Source: Ulvibacter antarcticus (lineage in GTDB: Bacteria; Bacteroidota; Bacteroidia; Flavobacteriales; Flavobacteriaceae). From it: a DNA stretch of 64,000 nucleotides. Below are positions 18,986 through 28,767 of the stretch, piece by piece (positions within the stretch are counted from its first letter, which is position 1; the number at the start of each line of letters is the position of its first letter). The notes beneath the pieces are model-generated. The model saw only the letters and a list, made by a program, of their open reading frames with translations, was not told the DNA's origin and made no database searches. The stretch is taken from positions 434,001 through 498,000 of the forward strand of contig NZ_REFC01000013.1 in assembly GCF_003688405.1 (NCBI RefSeq). Direction: 5' to 3'. The translations under genes and the position numbers were made by a program.

Positions 18986-19630
18986 ATGGACAACTTTTTT
19001 AAGTTACTTTCAGATATAGTCGTGTATTTATCATGGTTCTATCCAATACTTTATATCAAAGGCTTTGCAAAAAACAGCAAGGCCTTTAAAATTTTCACCG
19101 TTTATTTGGTGGGAATTGCGATTGTTCAGTTTTTATTATATCTATCAAATAGGGTTTTGAAACTGGATTCAAACTTATTTTTGTTTATTTATTACTTTAT
19201 TTTTCAGTTTCTCACTTTATCATTTTTTTATAAAACTTTGCTGGGCTATCGCTGGATTTATGTAGTTACAGGAATCGCATTGCTATTTTTTGGTATGCAA
19301 TACATTAATGATCCACAAATGTATTATCGCTATAATCCTCTGGGAGTCACTGTTTCTCAATCTATCATAGTGTTATATACGCTACTGTATTTCTACAGAC
19401 GTTTGTCTAGTAAAGGAGAATTTTTAATTGTGAATGTAGGTGTGTTCTTTTACCTTTTGTCCAGTATATTAATCTTTGCTTCAGGAAATTTAGTCTTTAA
19501 TTTGGACTTTCCGAGAAGTACAGTCACGATGTTGGGAAGGGCAAATAATATTTTTTTCTTTATTTTTCAGATATTAATAATGACCGAATGGTTTCGTAAC
19601 TATTTTATTGTAAAAAAGCCGATTGATTAA
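18986..19630 (+). CDS. Predicted 7-helix membrane protein next to a histidine kinase
   Basis: A 214-aa integral membrane protein with about seven hydrophobic segments, for example FTVYLVGIAIVQFLLYL, LFLFIYYFIFQFLTLSFFY and LIVNVGVFFYLLSSILIFAS. Short charged loops separate them. No enzymatic motif is visible. The stop overlaps the histidine kinase ATG as TAATG, so the two are translationally coupled. It may supply the sensing or membrane part for the kinase, which has only one membrane helix; this is inference. Confidence 0.75.
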   Translation: MDNFFKLLSDIVVYLSWFYPILYIKGFAKNSKAFKIFTVYLVGIAIVQFLLYLSNRVLKLDSNLFLFIYYFIFQFLTLSFFYKTLLGYRWIYVVTGIALLFFGMQYINDPQMYYRYNPLGVTVSQSIIVLYTLLYFYRRLSSKGEFLIVNVGVFFYLLSSILIFASGNLVFNLDFPRSTVTMLGRANNIFFFIFQILIMTEWFRNYFIVKKPID

Positions 19631-20427
19631 TGGAAGATATTCTTCAAAGTGAAAATCAAATTCAGAATTTGATATTTATGGTACTAGTTGTTATGGTCTT
19701 AATGGCAGTAGCAATCGTTGCTTTTTTCTATTTTTCCAGGAAAAAAATTGTAAAGACCGAACTTGAGAAAGCTAATATGCAAATTGAACATCAAAAGGAG
19801 GTTATTCAATCTACCTTAATCACACAGGAAGCTGAGAGGAAACGTATAGCACAGGATCTGCATGATGCCATTAGCTCTAAATTGAACATTGTATCGTTGA
19901 ATGCTAATTTCCTAACCGAAGGAGATATTTCTATGGATGATGTCCATAAATTTGGAACTAGTATTCTAAAAGTAACTACAACGGTTTTAGAAAGTTCCCG
20001 GCAAATTGCACATGATTTATTACCACCTACCTTAGAAAAATTTGGTCTGGCCGAAGCACTGGATGAACTTTGTGATGAAGCAGGTGAATCGGGAGCATTT
20101 AAAGTAGAAAGAAGTTTAAATTATAATGAAAAAGATCTTTCTGAAGTGCAAGAGCTTCATCTTTTTAGAATAGTACAGGAGCTGTTTAGTAATTCCATCA
20201 AGTATGCTATTCCTACAATTATAACACTTAATGTTGAAAGTAAAGAAAACACAGTATCTTTACTTTATAGTGACAATGGAAAAGGCTTTGACCTTTCCGA
20301 AGCAAAAAAAGCGAAAGGTTTAGGACTAAGCGGTATGGAGAACAGAGCTGTAATATTAAATGGAGTGCTTTCTATAAAAAGTAGCCCGGGAAATGGAATT
20401 GAAGTGATGGTAAATGTCACGAAATAA
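19630..20427 (+). CDS. Sensor histidine kinase, NarX/DegS-type (HisKA_3)
   Basis: A 265-aa kinase with one N-terminal membrane helix (residues about 13-34) and a short coiled linker. The dimerisation/phosphoacceptor helix is QEAERKRIAQDLHDAISSKL with the phospho-His in DLHD. The ATPase domain has the N box LHLFRIVQELFSNSIKYA and the glycine boxes YSDNGKGFDLS and KGLGLSGMENR. It has no recognisable periplasmic sensor, so the coupled 7-helix protein could provide input. The cognate regulator follows after 26 bases. Confidence 0.92.
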   Translation: MEDILQSENQIQNLIFMVLVVMVLMAVAIVAFFYFSRKKIVKTELEKANMQIEHQKEVIQSTLITQEAERKRIAQDLHDAISSKLNIVSLNANFLTEGDISMDDVHKFGTSILKVTTTVLESSRQIAHDLLPPTLEKFGLAEALDELCDEAGESGAFKVERSLNYNEKDLSEVQELHLFRIVQELFSNSIKYAIPTIITLNVESKENTVSLLYSDNGKGFDLSEAKKAKGLGLSGMENRAVILNGVLSIKSSPGNGIEVMVNVTK

Positions 20428-20453
20428 ATAAATTGATAAATTCAACTAATTAA

Positions 20454-21125
20454 ATGACTATAAATCTAGTTATAGCAGATGATGAAGAATTGTTTCGGGT
20501 AGGAATGGTACATATCCTATCGCGCGATGAAGATATAAATGTAATGTACGAAGCTTCCAATGGCAAAGAACTACTCGATTTTCTTGCAGGTTGCGACCCA
20601 TTACCCGATTTGATTATTACAGACATTAAGATGCCGGAACTCAATGGCGTTGAAGCTACCAAGATAATTTCTCAAGCATATCCTGAAGTAGGTATCATTG
20701 CGCTAACTACCTATAATACAAAGGCATTTATTAGAAACATGATCGACGTGGGTGCGAGTGCATATTTGGTAAAAAACTCATCGCCTAGCAAGGTAATCCA
20801 CACAATTAAACAGGTCTTTTTTAAAGGTTTTTATTACGATAAACACGTTATGGATATTTTGAATGATGCAAACTCTTCAAAAAATCGTGTAGAAGACAAA
20901 TCGGTATTCGATCAACATTTTTTAACGCCAAGAGAATTAGAAGTGTTAGAATATATATGTAAACAATACACAACACATGAAATAGCCGAAAAGCTTTTTA
21001 TTAGCCCGCGAACTGTGGAAGTACACCGCAAGAACCTCCTTGAAAAAACTCAGGTGAGAAATATCGCAGGCTTGGTAATCTATGCCATCAACAATGATCT
21101 CATTCCACCAATAATAATCGATTAG
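20454..21125 (+). CDS. NarL/LuxR-family response regulator
   Basis: A 223-aa response regulator. The receiver domain has the acidic pair in VIADDEELFRVGM, the phosphoacceptor Asp in LIITDIKMPELNG, the Thr of ALTTYNTKAF and the Lys of AYLVKNSSPSKV. The C-terminal LuxR-type helix-turn-helix has LTPRELEVLEYICKQYTTHE and IAEKLFISPRTVEVHRKNLL. It is the partner of the HisKA_3 kinase directly upstream. Target genes cannot be inferred. Confidence 0.94.
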   Translation: MTINLVIADDEELFRVGMVHILSRDEDINVMYEASNGKELLDFLAGCDPLPDLIITDIKMPELNGVEATKIISQAYPEVGIIALTTYNTKAFIRNMIDVGASAYLVKNSSPSKVIHTIKQVFFKGFYYDKHVMDILNDANSSKNRVEDKSVFDQHFLTPRELEVLEYICKQYTTHEIAEKLFISPRTVEVHRKNLLEKTQVRNIAGLVIYAINNDLIPPIIID

Positions 21126-21169
21126 AATACCTATCTTTACGTACATCGACTCCCACATTGAACTAATTT

Positions 21170-22711
21170 ATGCTTACAAAAGTATATGGGAGTGCCGTTT
21201 TTGGTGTAGAAGCCACTACCATCACCGTCGAAGTTAATGTAGATATCGGAATTGGATATCACCTTGTAGGATTACCCGATATTGCCATAAAAGAAAGCAA
21301 TTTTAGAATTGCCGCCGCACTTCAAAATAACGGTTTTAGAATCCCCGGTAAAAAACTAATCTTAAATATGTCTCCCGCCGATCTTCGGAAGGAAGGTTCT
21401 GCTTACGATCTTACCTTAGCCATGGGGATTCTCGTTGCTACAGGGCAGCTCGATGCTCGTCATCCATTGGAAGAATACATCATAATGGGGGAATTGTCAT
21501 TGGATGGAACTCTTCAGCCAATACGAGGCGCGTTACCTATTGCAATTAAGGCTAAAGAAGAAGGATTTAAAGGATTTATTCTTCCGAAGCAAAACGCAAA
21601 AGAAGCTGCTATTGTCGAAGGATTGGCTGTCTTCGGAATAGATTCTATAAAACAGGTAATCGATTTCTTTTCTGAAGGAATTGAATTGGAAGAAACAATC
21701 GTTGATATGAAAGCAGAATTCTATGAGCACCTCGCTAATCCGGAATTCGATTTTGCCGATGTGAAAGGGCAGGAGTCCATAAAACGCTGCATGGAAATCG
21801 CAGCAGCTGGAGGACATAACATTATCCTAATCGGCCCTCCAGGTTCGGGAAAAACGATGCTTGCGAAACGATTACCTAGTATTCTTCCGCCAATGAGTTT
21901 GCATGAATCTTTGGAAACTACCAAGATTCACAGCGTGGCTGGCAGAACCATGAATAAAGGCGGGATCATGACTTCAAGACCATTCCGAAGTCCTCATCAT
22001 ACTATTAGTGATGTTGCCTTGGTTGGTGGTGGAACCTATCCACAACCGGGTGAAATTTCCTTAGCTCATAATGGCGTACTTTTCTTAGACGAACTGCCTG
22101 AATTTAAAAGGGGTGTTTTAGAAGTACTTAGACAACCGTTGGAGGACAGGGATGTAACAATTTCCCGAGCGAAATTTACGGTTACGTATCCGTCGAGTTT
22201 TATGTTAGTTGCGAGTATGAATCCTAGTCCGGGAGGCTATTTCAACGATCCCGATGCTCCTGTAACATCTTCGCCTGCTGAAATGCAGCGATATTTAAGT
22301 AAAGTTTCCGGACCATTATTAGATAGAATTGATATCCATATTGAAGTAACACCTGTTCCTTTTGAAAAGTTGAGCGATACCCGAAAAGGCGAGTCCAGCA
22401 TTGAGATTCGTGAACGTGTTACTAAGGCACGACAGCTTCAGACGGATCGGTTTGTAATGTTTGAAAACATACATTACAATGCTCAAATGGGAGTAAAGCA
22501 AATTAGAAAATATTGCGCATTAGATGAAGCTTCTTTATCTCTTCTGAAGACAGCGATGGAGCGTTTAAACTTATCGGCACGAGCCTACGATCGAATATTA
22601 AAAGTATCCCGCACCATAGCAGATTTGGAAGCTTCGGAAGTAATCGATGGCAACCATATTTCCGAAGCTATACAATATCGAAGTCTCGATAGAGATGGGT
22701 GGTTTGGCTGA
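21170..22711 (+). CDS. yifB: YifB/ComM-family Mg-chelatase-like AAA+ ATPase
   Basis: A 513-aa protein of the YifB/ComM family, thought to be a helicase that extends heteroduplex during natural transformation. The N-terminal Lon-like S5 domain (MLTKVYGSAVFGVEATTITV) is followed by the AAA+ core. Walker A is GPPGSGKTMLAKRLPS (about residue 221), and HHTISDVALVGGG and LFLDELPEFKRGVLEVLRQP (Walker B region) come next. The C-terminal Mg-chelatase-like domain ends in GNHISEAIQYRSLDRDGWFG. This exact 20-residue end is encoded again at 31617-31679, about 9 kb downstream. A TATCTTTA stretch at 21132-21139 is a possible -7 box. Confidence 0.95.
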   Translation: MLTKVYGSAVFGVEATTITVEVNVDIGIGYHLVGLPDIAIKESNFRIAAALQNNGFRIPGKKLILNMSPADLRKEGSAYDLTLAMGILVATGQLDARHPLEEYIIMGELSLDGTLQPIRGALPIAIKAKEEGFKGFILPKQNAKEAAIVEGLAVFGIDSIKQVIDFFSEGIELEETIVDMKAEFYEHLANPEFDFADVKGQESIKRCMEIAAAGGHNIILIGPPGSGKTMLAKRLPSILPPMSLHESLETTKIHSVAGRTMNKGGIMTSRPFRSPHHTISDVALVGGGTYPQPGEISLAHNGVLFLDELPEFKRGVLEVLRQPLEDRDVTISRAKFTVTYPSSFMLVASMNPSPGGYFNDPDAPVTSSPAEMQRYLSKVSGPLLDRIDIHIEVTPVPFEKLSDTRKGESSIEIRERVTKARQLQTDRFVMFENIHYNAQMGVKQIRKYCALDEASLSLLKTAMERLNLSARAYDRILKVSRTIADLEASEVIDGNHISEAIQYRSLDRDGWFG

Positions 22712-22728
22712 TAATTTGCCCTGGAATG

Positions 22729-23283
22729 TCAAATAATCAAGTAACTTTTATTTAGGACTAGCCAAATGCTTTCAATTTCAATTAGGCCGATTTCACCTTT
22801 GTTATTTTTGAGCGAATAGGAACTAGTTTTAATACTACTATTAATGATTATATAGAGTTTGTCAAGATATAATTCACCGTCTATACAAGGTATAAGGTAA
22901 AGTGTATCCTCTAATATCTTTTTTAATGAAATCTGTTGTCCAATAATAATTTCAGTAACGTTTGTATTATTTTTTTCTGAAAAGGTATTTACGAATACGG
23001 AAATGTTTCGGTTTGTATTGACAAGCTTAGTCTTAAATAGAGGTTGAAGCGAATTTTGAAATGTAGAATTTACTTTAGAATTTGACGGATATACACCATC
23101 TTCGGTTTTTAGATCTTCTTCAAAAAAAATATAATTTAGATCAAGATTATATTCTTCACAAAGCAAAAGAACTTTACTAAAATCTACCGTGTCTCTCTTC
23201 TTCCAGGTTGACAATGTATTGTGTTTAATTTCAAGGATTTTACATAAATCTTTATCCTTCGTGATGTTCAACTCCTGTTTCAA
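22729..23283 (-). CDS. Phage-CI-type helix-turn-helix regulator
   Basis: A 184-aa protein convergent with yifB. The N-terminal DNA-binding domain DLCKILEIKHNTLSTWKKRD (residues about 12-31) matches the Bacteroidota phage-CI-repressor HTH group, followed by LCEEYNLDLNYIFF. The C-terminal half (ISLKKILEDTLYLIPCIDGE and on) resembles a sensor or S24-like half but has no clear Ser/Lys protease pair. The only canonical start is the TTG at 23281-23283. Codons just upstream encode NNLIER, which fits the usual first helix of this domain, so translation may start earlier at a rare codon. It may regulate the divergent adhesin operon. Confidence 0.75.
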   Translation of the reverse strand: MKQELNITKDKDLCKILEIKHNTLSTWKKRDTVDFSKVLLLCEEYNLDLNYIFFEEDLKTEDGVYPSNSKVNSTFQNSLQPLFKTKLVNTNRNISVFVNTFSEKNNTNVTEIIIGQQISLKKILEDTLYLIPCIDGELYLDKLYIIINSSIKTSSYSLKNNKGEIGLIEIESIWLVLNKSYLII

Positions 23284-23624
23284 TCTTTCAATTAAATTGT
23301 TTGTTTTTTTAAATATTTAACATTTTTTTAAGAAAAAATCTTGTATATTAGATTTTAATAGATAAAATTAGCACTTTATCGATAAAAAAGAATTAGCTTT
23401 GTTTAGTGATTTAAAAATAAAATTAAAGGATTAGTACAATTTAGTTTTCAAAAAGCTAAACATATTCTATTTTTTCAATTTTGAAAATCAGTTTACAAAA
23501 TCTCCCCGGAATACTTTAAATACCATTATAAATAGATGGCTTTTCATCCTTTGATGAAGAGGTATTTAAAATCAAACTTTATTGACAAGAGAAATAATTA
23601 GTAACCTACCTAATTTTTTTTATT
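23284..23624. promoter_or_regulatory. AT-rich divergent region between the HTH regulator and the T9SS adhesin
   Basis: This 341-base gap is very AT-rich, with long A and T runs. It must hold promoters for the minus-strand regulator and the plus-strand adhesin operon. TAGCTTTG at 23394-23401 matches a TAnnTTTG -7 box for the plus strand, but no TTG is correctly spaced upstream. TTGAC at 23582-23586 near the adhesin start has no clear partner. No ORF or RNA was recognised. Confidence 0.4.
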
Positions 23625-26600
23625 ATGAAAAGTATACTACCCCAAAAAGAATACTTATGTAATGCAAATGCCTTTCTAGTATTTGTTGTATTTATTTTTT
23701 CGACACAATTTATTGATGCGCAGACTAAGGTTCTAGCGAATTCAGTAACATTTCAAAATCATGTAGAGAATGCAGATAATGCGTTATTGGATGATAATAC
23801 TTCTGCCACTTCCAACTCCTATGGCGGTGTAGTAGTAGGAGTAGGTAATTATAGTGGAGAATTAGAGTTAGGCTTTCCCACAATGATTCCAGCTAACACA
23901 ACTACGTATGTCAAAATTGATATGGATATAGATCTATTGAATGCTTTGTTGGGAGGAAGTTTAGGAACCTTATTAGGAGACGTTATTGGAACCGTTATTT
24001 TTGGAAATCATTATTTCAATATTGAGGCAAGAAACGGCCCTGCAACTGTTTTATCATACTCTTGTGATATACCGCCTTATGACAGAAAATTTAGAATTGT
24101 ACAAGATGCAGCAGGCGATTTTTATATCGCGATCACTCCCGATTTTGATTATGATAGAATTTATATTGAAGATAATACAGATGCACTGTTAGTTGGGACT
24201 TACAATAGTATGGAAGTTTTTAATGCTTTTTACTTTACAGACAATCAATGTAATATCGATCCTCTTTTTACAGATTACGATGGTAATGGAATCACCCTAG
24301 ATATTATTAATATTGGAGGCGCGGGCGTTACTAACCCAGAACATATCATAGACGAAGACGTGGAAACGTATTCCGAGATAAGTTTAGGTGTTATTGGCGT
24401 ACTAGCGTCTATGGAACAAAATGTTTACTTTCCGGCGCCATATAGCCCTGTAGAAGAATTTAGCATTACGTTGAAAACAAATCCCACTCTAGTCACTCTT
24501 GGAATTTTAAACAATGTGGATGTAAAAGCTTTTAACGGTGCTACTGAAGTCTACACAACAGATTTGTATAGCATTCTGAGTATGGATCTTCTTACTCTCC
24601 TACAAAATGGGGAAGAAGCAACGGTTGTCTTTGCTCCTGGGGTTTCCTTTGATAGAATAACGATTGGTCTTAGATCATTGTTAAATGTAAATATTGCCCA
24701 ATCATTAGACGTATTTGAAATATCTGTTGTAGGTCCTCCTACACCTACGACTGGTGATGATACTCAGGAATTTTGTGCAATCGATAATCCTATTATCTCA
24801 GATATTCAAGTAAATGAAGCAAATATAATTTGGTATGATGCTCCAATTGACGGAAACCAACTAGATCCTAATCTTAGTCTCGTCGATGGAATAGAATATT
24901 ATGCCGCTCATTTTTTAAACGGCTGCGAAAGTGATATGCGATTGGTAATAACTGTCGCCATCAACAATACGGCTACACCAACTACCACGAACTCCGATCA
25001 GGAATTTTGTGTGGTAAATGAACCTACAATTGCAGATCTTCAGGCAACTGGACCTAATATCGTGTGGTATGATGCTCCTACAAATGGAACGGCATATACA
25101 TCGAGTGATCCATTAATAGATGGTCAAACCTATTATTCAACTGCTACAGATTCTAGTGGTTGTGAGAGTTCAGAACGATTGTCAGTGAATATAACAATAA
25201 ACGATACGGCTACACCAACAACCACGAACACCGATCAGGAGTTTTGTCTGGTAAATGAGCCCACAATTACGGATCTTCAGGCAACTGGACCTAATATAGT
25301 GTGGTATGATGCTCCTACAAATGGAACGCCATATGTATCTAGCGATTCATTAATTGATGGTCAGTCTTATTATGCAGCTGCTACAGATACTAGTGGTTGT
25401 GAAAGTTCTGTTCGATTGGCTGTGAATGTTACAATTGAAGATACTGCTACGCCTACAACAACGAATACCGACCAGGATTTTTGTTTGGTGGATGAACCTA
25501 CAGTTGCTGATCTTGAGGCAACTGGACCTAATATCGTGTGGTATGATGCTCCTACAAATGGAACGGCATATGCATCTAGCGATTCATTAATTGATGGTCA
25601 GTATTATTATGCAGCTGCTACCGATTCAAGTGGTTGTGAAAGTTCAGTGAGATTAGCAGTGAATGTAGAAATAAAAGATACCGCAACGCCAACGACTACA
25701 AATAACGATCAGGAATTTTGTTTGGTAGATGAACCTACAGTTGCTGATCTTGAGGCAACGGGACCTAATATTGTGTGGTATGATGCTCCTACCAATGGAA
25801 CGGCATATGCATCTAGCGATTCATTAATTGATAGTCAGACTTATTATGCAGCTGCTACAGATACAAGTGGTTGTGAGAGTTCAGTTCGATTGGCTGTGAA
25901 TGTTACAATTGAAGATACTGCAACGCCTACAACTACAAACACTGATCAGGAGTTTTGTGTGGTAGATGAACCTACAGTCGCTGATCTTGAGGCTACGGGG
26001 CCTAATGTGGTATGGTATGATGCTCCATCTGGAGGTACACCCTATGCAACTGGTGATTTGTTAATTGATGGCGAGACTTATTATGCAGCTGCTACAGATA
26101 CAAGTGGTTGTGAAAGTTCAGTGAGATTAGCAGTGATTATAGAAATAAAAAATACTGCAACGCCAGCGACTACAAATTCCGACCAGGAGTTTTGCTTGAT
26201 AAATGAACCTACAATAGCAGATCTTCAGGCAACGGGACCTAATATTGTATGGTATGATGCTCCCTATAGCGGCACACCTTACGCACCTTATGATTCGTTA
26301 ATTGATGGTCAGACTTATTATGCAGCGGCTACAGATGTAAGTGGTTGTGAAAGTTCAGTACGCTTGGCTGTGAATGTTACAATTGAAGATACTGCAATGC
26401 CTACAACTACTAATACCAATCAGGAATTTTGTGTAGTGGATGAACCAACTGTAGCTGATCTTCAGACTACTGGACCAAATGTGGTATGGTATGATGCTCC
26501 AATTGGAGGAACACCTTTCGCATCGACTGATTCGTTGATTGATGGTCAGACTTATTACGCATCAGCAACAGATACTAATGGTTGTGAGAGTTCAGTGCGA

Positions 26601-27770
26601 TTGGCCGTAAATGTTACTACCAATGATACAGCTACGCCAATCACCTCAAACAATGTACAGGTATTTTGTGTTGAGGATAATCCCACTATAGTAAATTTAG
26701 AAACAACGGGACCTAATGTGGTATGGTATAACGCTCCATCTGGTGGAACTCCTTATGCAAATAGTGATTTATTAATTGATGGTCAGACTTATTATGCTAC
26801 GGCTACTAATACTAGTGGTTGTGAGAGTTCAGAACGATTGGTTGTGAATGTGATAATCAATGCTTCGATTGAAGCCACATTAGTTTCTAATGGTCCTGGA
26901 AATGTATGTTTGGATACTTCCACAATATACAGCACAGAACATGGTAATAATAACTATATCTGGAATTTTGTGGGAGGAGATCTCGTAAATGGTGGAGGTC
27001 CTAATGATGATTATATCGAAATCTTTTGGACGACAACAACGGATACATGGTTAAGTGTTTCATATGATTCTGTTTCAAGTTGTATTTCAGGAGACATAGT
27101 TACATTTGTAGAATCTGTAATTGTTTGTGCTGATATTACCATCGATATAACGGTAAGCGACCTTGAACCTATTGTAGGCGATAATGTAGATTTTACAATT
27201 GAAGTGAGTAATTCTGGTCCTAATGAATTTACTACACTCGAAATTCAGGAACAACTTCCTTCCGGCTATGACTTTATAGATTATAATGTATCTGTTGGAG
27301 ATTATTCTCATGTTTCAGGTGTATGGAATATTGATGTCCTACTGCCAAATGATACAGTTATTCTTACAATTACTGCTGAAGTTTTAGACAACGGGGATTA
27401 TCTGAATATTGCTACAATCTTAAATTCAGATCCAATTGATTCGGACACTTCTAATAATTCTGCCGAAGTAGCAACGATACCAGTTTGTTTGACTGTGTAT
27501 AATCAATTCTCTCCGAATGGGGATGGAGTCAATGATCAATTTGTTATAAACTGTATTGAGAATTGGCCTGACAACAGTCTGAAGGTGTTTAATAGATATG
27601 GAAGTCTAATTTATGAAAAAAATAGTTATGACAACTCTTGGAGCGGTCATGCAAACGTGGATAACACGAAAGGAAAAGATGAAATTCTGCCTTCAGACAC
27701 CTACTTCTACGTCCTTGAAATGGGCGATAGAGAAAAGTCAAAGACAGGATGGTTATTCATAGTAAAATAA
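23625..27770 (+). CDS. T9SS-secreted repeat adhesin with gliding-motility (CHU_C) C-terminal domain
   Basis: A 1381-aa secreted surface protein. After a signal peptide (ending about FIDAQ) come about 350 residues of beta-rich head domain. One degenerate unit and eight regular 79-aa Ig-like repeats follow (GPNIVWYDAPTNGT, LIDGQTYYAAATD and SGCESS recur). Next are a PKD-like region, a DUF11 domain (VGDNVDFTIEVSNSGPNEFT) and the C-terminal gliding-associated domain with QFSPNGDGVNDQF, the type-B sorting signal for type IX secretion. PorP/SprF and a PorE-like protein follow directly, the usual partners for export and anchoring of such proteins. A role in adhesion or gliding is inferred from family knowledge. 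Confidence 0.92.
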   Translation: MKSILPQKEYLCNANAFLVFVVFIFSTQFIDAQTKVLANSVTFQNHVENADNALLDDNTSATSNSYGGVVVGVGNYSGELELGFPTMIPANTTTYVKIDMDIDLLNALLGGSLGTLLGDVIGTVIFGNHYFNIEARNGPATVLSYSCDIPPYDRKFRIVQDAAGDFYIAITPDFDYDRIYIEDNTDALLVGTYNSMEVFNAFYFTDNQCNIDPLFTDYDGNGITLDIINIGGAGVTNPEHIIDEDVETYSEISLGVIGVLASMEQNVYFPAPYSPVEEFSITLKTNPTLVTLGILNNVDVKAFNGATEVYTTDLYSILSMDLLTLLQNGEEATVVFAPGVSFDRITIGLRSLLNVNIAQSLDVFEISVVGPPTPTTGDDTQEFCAIDNPIISDIQVNEANIIWYDAPIDGNQLDPNLSLVDGIEYYAAHFLNGCESDMRLVITVAINNTATPTTTNSDQEFCVVNEPTIADLQATGPNIVWYDAPTNGTAYTSSDPLIDGQTYYSTATDSSGCESSERLSVNITINDTATPTTTNTDQEFCLVNEPTITDLQATGPNIVWYDAPTNGTPYVSSDSLIDGQSYYAAATDTSGCESSVRLAVNVTIEDTATPTTTNTDQDFCLVDEPTVADLEATGPNIVWYDAPTNGTAYASSDSLIDGQYYYAAATDSSGCESSVRLAVNVEIKDTATPTTTNNDQEFCLVDEPTVADLEATGPNIVWYDAPTNGTAYASSDSLIDSQTYYAAATDTSGCESSVRLAVNVTIEDTATPTTTNTDQEFCVVDEPTVADLEATGPNVVWYDAPSGGTPYATGDLLIDGETYYAAATDTSGCESSVRLAVIIEIKNTATPATTNSDQEFCLINEPTIADLQATGPNIVWYDAPYSGTPYAPYDSLIDGQTYYAAATDVSGCESSVRLAVNVTIEDTAMPTTTNTNQEFCVVDEPTVADLQTTGPNVVWYDAPIGGTPFASTDSLIDGQTYYASATDTNGCESSVRLAVNVTTNDTATPITSNNVQVFCVEDNPTIVNLETTGPNVVWYNAPSGGTPYANSDLLIDGQTYYATATNTSGCESSERLVVNVIINASIEATLVSNGPGNVCLDTSTIYSTEHGNNNYIWNFVGGDLVNGGGPNDDYIEIFWTTTTDTWLSVSYDSVSSCISGDIVTFVESVIVCADITIDITVSDLEPIVGDNVDFTIEVSNSGPNEFTTLEIQEQLPSGYDFIDYNVSVGDYSHVSGVWNIDVLLPNDTVILTITAEVLDNGDYLNIATILNSDPIDSDTSNNSAEVATIPVCLTVYNQFSPNGDGVNDQFVINCIENWPDNSLKVFNRYGSLIYEKNSYDNSWSGHANVDNTKGKDEILPSDTYFYVLEMGDREKSKTGWLFIVK
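24972..26867 (+). repeat. Eight tandem 237-bp coding repeats
   Basis: The GCT/GCA codon opening each unit (A-T-P-T-T-T) recurs at 24972, 25209, 25446, 25683, 25920, 26157, 26394 and 26631. The period is therefore exactly 237 bases (79 codons) with no length variation. A degenerate copy precedes the array from about 24750. Units three to five are the most alike at DNA level, which suggests recent duplication or gene conversion and makes the array prone to copy-number change. Confidence 0.93.
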
Positions 27771-27824
27771 CTTTTCTAGACGAAAATAATATGCACCAAG
27801 TTTACCCCCCTAAATTCTACTTAT

Positions 27825-28757
27825 ATGAAACGTCATTTTCAATTAAATAGTACTGGAATTCTGATTGTACTTATGTTAATAACCTTAAAAAGTTATTCTC
27901 AACAGAATCCACAATACACTCAGTATATTTTTAATACCATGAGTATTAACCCCGGATATACTGGCTCTTTAGGAACGCTAGATGCTGTAGCTACATACCG
28001 TGATCAATGGATGGGTATGGAAGGAGCACCGGTTACACAAAACCTGGCGCTACATAGCCCATTAAAGTATGAAAAAGTGGGCGTTGGTCTGAACCTACAA
28101 AATGATAAGATTGGTCCTGCTTCCGAGTTTTATGCAGATGCTAATTTTGCCTATACACTTCAATTAAGCGCCCGTCTCAAATTAGGATTGGGAATTAAAG
28201 CCGGAGCAAAGATTTTCAATGTAGATTTTTCTAAAGGGGAGTTTCAAAACCCTGGGTCTGATCCATTGAATGAAAATGTGCAGGGCAATGTATCAACTAC
28301 TTTAGGTGCCGGAGCATATTTATATGCTGACAATTGGTATTTAGGATTTTCGATCCCCGATTTTATTTCAAACAAATACTATAGTGATATAGAAATGTCG
28401 GTCGCAGAAGAATCAATACATTATTATCTTATCGCCGGATATGTTTTTGAGATAAACCCTGAGCTACGTTTCAAGCCTACCTTATTAGCAAAGTACCTAC
28501 ATGGCTTTCCTTTGGTTGTTGACTTTTCTGCTAACTTTCTTATAATGGATAAGTTTACAATTGGTGCTTCTTATCGATATGATGATTCGGTAAGTGGCCT
28601 CGCCGGACTTAGTTTCATGAAAGGGGTTTTTGTGGGGTATTCATACGATTATACTTTAACTGATCTCAAAAATTATAATTCGGGTACCCACGAATTAATA
28701 TTGCGATACACGCTTCCTCAAAGGAACAGAAGGATTAATTCTCCAAGGTATTTTTAA
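27825..28757 (+). CDS. PorP/SprF-family type IX secretion membrane protein
   Basis: A 310-aa outer-membrane beta-barrel protein. After the signal peptide it begins QQNPQYTQYIFNTMSINPGY, the standard PorP/SprF opening, and continues with alternating amphipathic strands ending LILRYTLP. SprF-type proteins are needed for surface delivery of SprB-like adhesins through the type IX system. Genes of this family commonly follow a CHU_C-domain adhesin gene, as here, 54 bases downstream. Probably specific for the adhesin in this operon. Confidence 0.93.
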   Translation: MKRHFQLNSTGILIVLMLITLKSYSQQNPQYTQYIFNTMSINPGYTGSLGTLDAVATYRDQWMGMEGAPVTQNLALHSPLKYEKVGVGLNLQNDKIGPASEFYADANFAYTLQLSARLKLGLGIKAGAKIFNVDFSKGEFQNPGSDPLNENVQGNVSTTLGAGAYLYADNWYLGFSIPDFISNKYYSDIEMSVAEESIHYYLIAGYVFEINPELRFKPTLLAKYLHGFPLVVDFSANFLIMDKFTIGASYRYDDSVSGLAGLSFMKGVFVGYSYDYTLTDLKNYNSGTHELILRYTLPQRNRRINSPRYF

Positions 28758-28767
28758 ATCAATTACT

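Noticed and set aside
24750-26867. Regular direct repeats that could be taken for a CRISPR array
   Set aside because: The 237-base period is continuous coding sequence with Ig-like protein repeats; there are no short repeats with unique spacers and no cas genes.
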